Positions 61,393 through 64,000 of a stretch of DNA of 64,000 bases are shown here, piece after piece. Origin of the DNA: JAXGOI01 sp040767605 (lineage in GTDB: Bacteria > Bacillota > Dehalobacteriia > UBA4068). A program made the translations under genes and the position numbers. Below the pieces are notes generated by a model. It was given only the letters and a program-made list of their open reading frames with translations, ran no database searches and was not told where the DNA came from. The stretch's first letter is position 1. Each line of letters opens with the position of its first letter. The stretch lies in NCBI GenBank assembly GCA_040767605.1, contig JAXGOI010000001.1, positions 248,001 through 312,000 on the forward strand. The letters are read 5' to 3'.

Positions 61393-62547
61393 ATGCAAAC
61401 CATATACCTGGATAACGGAGCTACATCCTTCCCTAAGGCTTTTGGCGTTGCCCAAAGCATGGCGGATTTTTTATTGAATAACGGCTGCAATATTAACCGG
61501 GGGGCCTATGAGGCCTCTTATGAGGCGGTTAATACCGTTTATGAAACTAGGGAAATGCTTTGCGCCTTTTTTAATTTTAATCAGGCGGAAAATGTTGTTT
61601 TTACTAAAAACATTACCGAGGCTTTGAATATTTTAATTAAAGGCCTTTTTAAAGCAGGGGATCATATTTTAGTTTCATCCATGGAGCATAATGCAGTTAT
61701 GCGGCCTTTAAATTCCCTTAAGGCTAAAAATATAGAGTTTACAAAAATCCCCTGTAACAGCCTGGGGGAATTAAACCCCATAGATATACCCAAATATATA
61801 AAACCCAATACCAAAGGGATTGTTATGACCCATGCCTCAAATGTTTGCGGCACAATTTTAAATATAGAAGAAGTAGGCGCCATCTGCCAAAAAAATAATT
61901 TATATTTTATTGTAGACAGCGCCCAAACAGCCGGCTTTTGCCCCTTGGATTACCCCAAAATTAAAGCCGATGCCCTTTGCTTTACCGGGCATAAGGGTTT
62001 ATTGGGCCCCCAGGGTATAGGCGGTTTTATCGCCAATTCTAAAATAGCCCAAGCCGCCGAACCCCTGATAGACGGGGGAACCGGCAGCCTTTCGGAGATG
62101 GAATATCAGCCCGCTTATATGCCGGATAAATTTGAAGCCGGAACCTTAAATATCCCCGGGGTTTATGGTTTAAACGCGGCCTTAAAATATTTAGAAAAAA
62201 CCGGCCTTAAAACCATACAAGAGACGGAGCTTATGCTTTTGGAAAGATTTTTAGAAGGAGTACTTAATTTACCCAAACTGCGTATAATCGGCAAAAAAAC
62301 CCTTGAAGGGAGAACAGCAATTGTCTCTTTGGATTTTCCCACCCTGGATAATGCCGCCGTTGCCTATGAGCTTGCCAAAGATTATGGCATAATGACCCGC
62401 TGCGGTTTGCATTGCGCCCCTTCCGCCCATAAAACCCTGAACACCTTCCCCCAGGGCACGGTACGCTTCAGCTTCAGCCATTTTAATACTAAAAAAGAGA
62501 TTGATTTTTGCCTTGAATGCATAAATAAAATTATTAAAAGCGCTTAA
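61393..62547 (+). CDS. Cysteine desulfurase/selenocysteine lyase-family PLP enzyme
   Basis: Class-V aminotransferase fold. N-terminal YLDNGATSFPK, PLP-contacting MEHNAVMRPL, DSAQTAGFCPLD and the Schiff-base lysine K201 in FTGHKGLLGPQGIGG are all present. A candidate persulfide-forming Cys lies in MTRCGLHCAPSAH near residue 345. This is the family annotated next to YedE/YedF/DUF3343, proposed to deliver selenium or sulfur; it is distinct from IscS and NifS. It is divergently transcribed from yedE. selD and selA are not in the window. Confidence 0.88.
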   Translation: MQTIYLDNGATSFPKAFGVAQSMADFLLNNGCNINRGAYEASYEAVNTVYETREMLCAFFNFNQAENVVFTKNITEALNILIKGLFKAGDHILVSSMEHNAVMRPLNSLKAKNIEFTKIPCNSLGELNPIDIPKYIKPNTKGIVMTHASNVCGTILNIEEVGAICQKNNLYFIVDSAQTAGFCPLDYPKIKADALCFTGHKGLLGPQGIGGFIANSKIAQAAEPLIDGGTGSLSEMEYQPAYMPDKFEAGTLNIPGVYGLNAALKYLEKTGLKTIQETELMLLERFLEGVLNLPKLRIIGKKTLEGRTAIVSLDFPTLDNAAVAYELAKDYGIMTRCGLHCAPSAHKTLNTFPQGTVRFSFSHFNTKKEIDFCLECINKIIKSA

Positions 62548-62576
62548 AGATAAGTATAATCAACTAAATAAAATCT

Positions 62577-62602
62577 AAAAGAGAGCCCAAAAGCTCTCTT
62601 TT
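62577..62602 (+). terminator. Intrinsic terminator of the class-V aminotransferase gene
   Basis: AAAAGAGAGC / GCTCTCTTTT arms with a 6-base loop and U-run, 29 bases after the stop. Confidence 0.88.
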
Positions 62603-62718
62603 TTAGATAAAAAATTAAATATTTAGGCAAATAATTTTAGTGAAAATTCTTACCGCCAAAGGTATAATTATTAAAGTATAATTTTTTAGTTAAAAGAATC
62701 TTTATTACGGAGGTAAAT

Positions 62719-64000
62719 ATGGAAATACTTAAAGCTGGCCCTTTAAACAAATACGATACCTTAATTATCCCCTTTGATAATGAGCTGAAGCTTAATTGCC
62801 AATTGGAAGAAATCCTTAGCCGGCCTGCTCTGGCCGCAATAAATGAAAAGCTTTTTAAAGGGGAATATGAAGAGATATTTACCTTAACAGCCTTAAATAA
62901 GGATAAAATTATTAATCTTGTTTTACTGGGGCTGGGGGAAGCCAAAGACCTTAGCAACAGGGAGTTTTTTATTGCCTTTTCCAAGGCATTTTCCGCCTGC
63001 CGGGGGCTTAAAGCCCGCCGGATAAGGGTTTTATTGGATAATACCAAGGCTTATACCCATAAACATATTGTTGCGGAGAAAATCTGCGAAAGCGCCCTTT
63101 TAGCCAATTATGCCTTTAATTATTATAAAACCAAATTTACCCCCAATACCGTTGAAAAAATTGAATTTAAAACAGATTATCCGGGCTTTGATAAGGCTTT
63201 GGAAGAAGCTAAAATCTGCGGAGAGAGCATTATGCTCTCCCGGGATTTAATTAACCACCCCGCTATGTTTATGACTCCGGGGCAATTAGCCATAGAGGCA
63301 CAAAAGCTGGCGGGGGAAAATAATCTTGAAATAAGTGTATTTGATGAAGATAAAATAAAGGAATTGGGAATGAATGCCTTTCTTGCCGTGGGGCAGGGCT
63401 CCAAACATAAGCCTAAGCTAATTGTTATGCGCTATAACGGCAATAAAAAAAGCCGGGAAATTATTGGCCTTGTAGGCAAGGGCTTAATGTACGACAGCGG
63501 CGGCTATTGCCTTAAGCCCTATTCCGCACTGCCCTTTATGCATGGGGATATGGCCGGGGCCGCGGCGGTTATCGGGGCCATGAGGGCTATTGCCCGAATG
63601 AATTTTAAGGTTAATGCCGTGGGGGTAATTGCCGCCTGTGAAAATGTAATTTCTTCCGAGGCTTATTTACCCGGGGATATTATTAAATCCATGGCCGGTA
63701 AAAATATTGAGGTAAATAATTCCGATGCCGAAGGCCGGCTTACCCTGGCCGATGCCGTAACATATGCCATCCGGGAGGAAAAGGCCGCTAAAATAATTGA
63801 TATTGCCACTTTAACCGGGGCGGTTGTTGAAGCCCTGGGGAACAGAACAGCCGGGATAATTTCCAATAATGATAAGCTTGTTGAAACTGCCTTTGAGGCC
63901 TCAAAGGCCGCCTGTGAGAAGGTTTGGCGCCTGCCGGCGGATAAAGAGCTGAGACATGCTTTAAATTCCTGTATAGCCGATATTCGCAATTGTTCTTATG
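62719..64000 (+). CDS. pepA: Leucyl aminopeptidase PepA (C-terminus cut by window edge)
   Basis: M17 family metallo-aminopeptidase that trims N-terminal residues. The 427 complete visible codons include the N-terminal macrodomain-like region, the linker RDLINHPAMFMTPGQLA, and the active site. The active site has GLVGKGLMYDSGGYCLKP (metal-binding Lys and Asp, and catalytic Lys), HGDMAGAAAVIGAM (Asp ligand) and NNSDAEGRLTLADA (Asp and Glu ligands, catalytic Arg). The usual DMGG is DMAG. ATG after GGAGG. The frame runs open to the window end, with roughly 60-80 residues missing. Confidence 0.95.
   Translation, partial: MEILKAGPLNKYDTLIIPFDNELKLNCQLEEILSRPALAAINEKLFKGEYEEIFTLTALNKDKIINLVLLGLGEAKDLSNREFFIAFSKAFSACRGLKARRIRVLLDNTKAYTHKHIVAEKICESALLANYAFNYYKTKFTPNTVEKIEFKTDYPGFDKALEEAKICGESIMLSRDLINHPAMFMTPGQLAIEAQKLAGENNLEISVFDEDKIKELGMNAFLAVGQGSKHKPKLIVMRYNGNKKSREIIGLVGKGLMYDSGGYCLKPYSALPFMHGDMAGAAAVIGAMRAIARMNFKVNAVGVIAACENVISSEAYLPGDIIKSMAGKNIEVNNSDAEGRLTLADAVTYAIREEKAAKIIDIATLTGAVVEALGNRTAGIISNNDKLVETAFEASKAACEKVWRLPADKELRHALNSCIADIRNCSY

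Noticed and set aside
63481..63560. Apparent loss of a catalytic Lys in PepA (MHGDM in place of MKxDM)
   Set aside because: The catalytic and metal-binding lysines lie in the GKG and CLKP segments and are kept; the MK position varies in known M17 enzymes.
1..64000. Mobile elements, CRISPR arrays, tRNA or rRNA genes
   Set aside because: No transposase, integrase, regularly spaced repeats, tRNA-like cloverleaf or rRNA sequence was recognised on either strand by eye.

Overview
The window is ordinary chromosomal sequence from an anaerobic Firmicute, most likely a member of the Clostridia. Supporting signs are a SCIFF peptide with its radical SAM maturase, the [FeFe]-hydrogenase maturase HydF with its TM1266-type partner, a T-box leader, Firmicute-type Shine-Dalgarno sequences, frequent TTG starts and AT-rich intergenic DNA. 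I see no tRNA, rRNA, CRISPR array, insertion sequence, prophage or attachment site. Most genes lie on the minus strand. The plus-strand blocks are tyrS, the TM1266/hydF/proBAC group, a cysteine-desulfurase-like gene and pepA. ligA is cut by the left edge and pepA by the right edge.

Layout. 1-4.2 kb: ligA (partial), pcrA and a lone hisA. 4.3-11.6 kb: purine operon purE-purB-purC-purM-purN-purH-purD, with a 16-bp tandem repeat in its leader. 12-16 kb: a MacAB-like efflux system. 16.2-17.6 kb: tyrS. 17.7-22.5 kb: an operon of a membrane methyltransferase-like protein, a GH3-family acyl-adenylating enzyme and a GAF-GGDEF-HD-GYP receptor. 22.8-30.2 kb: an uncharacterised operon of a 1639-residue HD/helical-repeat/nucleotidyltransferase/GNAT/phosphoribosyltransferase protein, an LDH/MDH-fold dehydrogenase and a flavodoxin-fold protein. 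30.3-32.1 kb: a structured leader RNA with an intrinsic terminator, then the TM1266-type regulator and hydF. 32.1-35.8 kb: a proline T-box and proB-proA-proC. 35.8-37.5 kb: ferredoxin-like protein, CcdA and TlpA. 37.6-40.7 kb: zur-znuA-znuC-znuB with a Fur-type operator. 40.9-42 kb: a membrane diguanylate cyclase. 42.3-50.4 kb: tyrA-aroB-aroA-aroC-aroKE-aroF-pheA, preceded by a Phe/Tyr-rich leader peptide and an intrinsic terminator. 50.5-52.4 kb: a small coiled-coil protein and an MFS carrier. 52.6-54.3 kb: SCIFF peptide and maturase. 54.4-59.2 kb: nadA-nadB-nadC and an Orn/Lys/Arg decarboxylase-family gene. 59.6-62.5 kb: DUF3343, TusA-like and YedE proteins with a divergent class-V aminotransferase. 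62.7 kb to the end: pepA.

Most of the window is housekeeping biosynthesis (purines, proline, aromatic amino acids, NAD) plus metal, selenium/sulfur and redox functions. Four things stand out. (1) A five-part giant protein heads an operon whose function I cannot name. (2) The SCIFF peptide has Ser at residues 32 and 37, the positions I recall as the Cys-Thr thioether pair in characterised SCIFF peptides. (3) A Phe/Tyr-rich leader peptide sits before the aromatic operon, which implies ribosome-stalling attenuation. (4) A terminator-bearing structured leader that matches no riboswitch class I can recall precedes the hydF operon.
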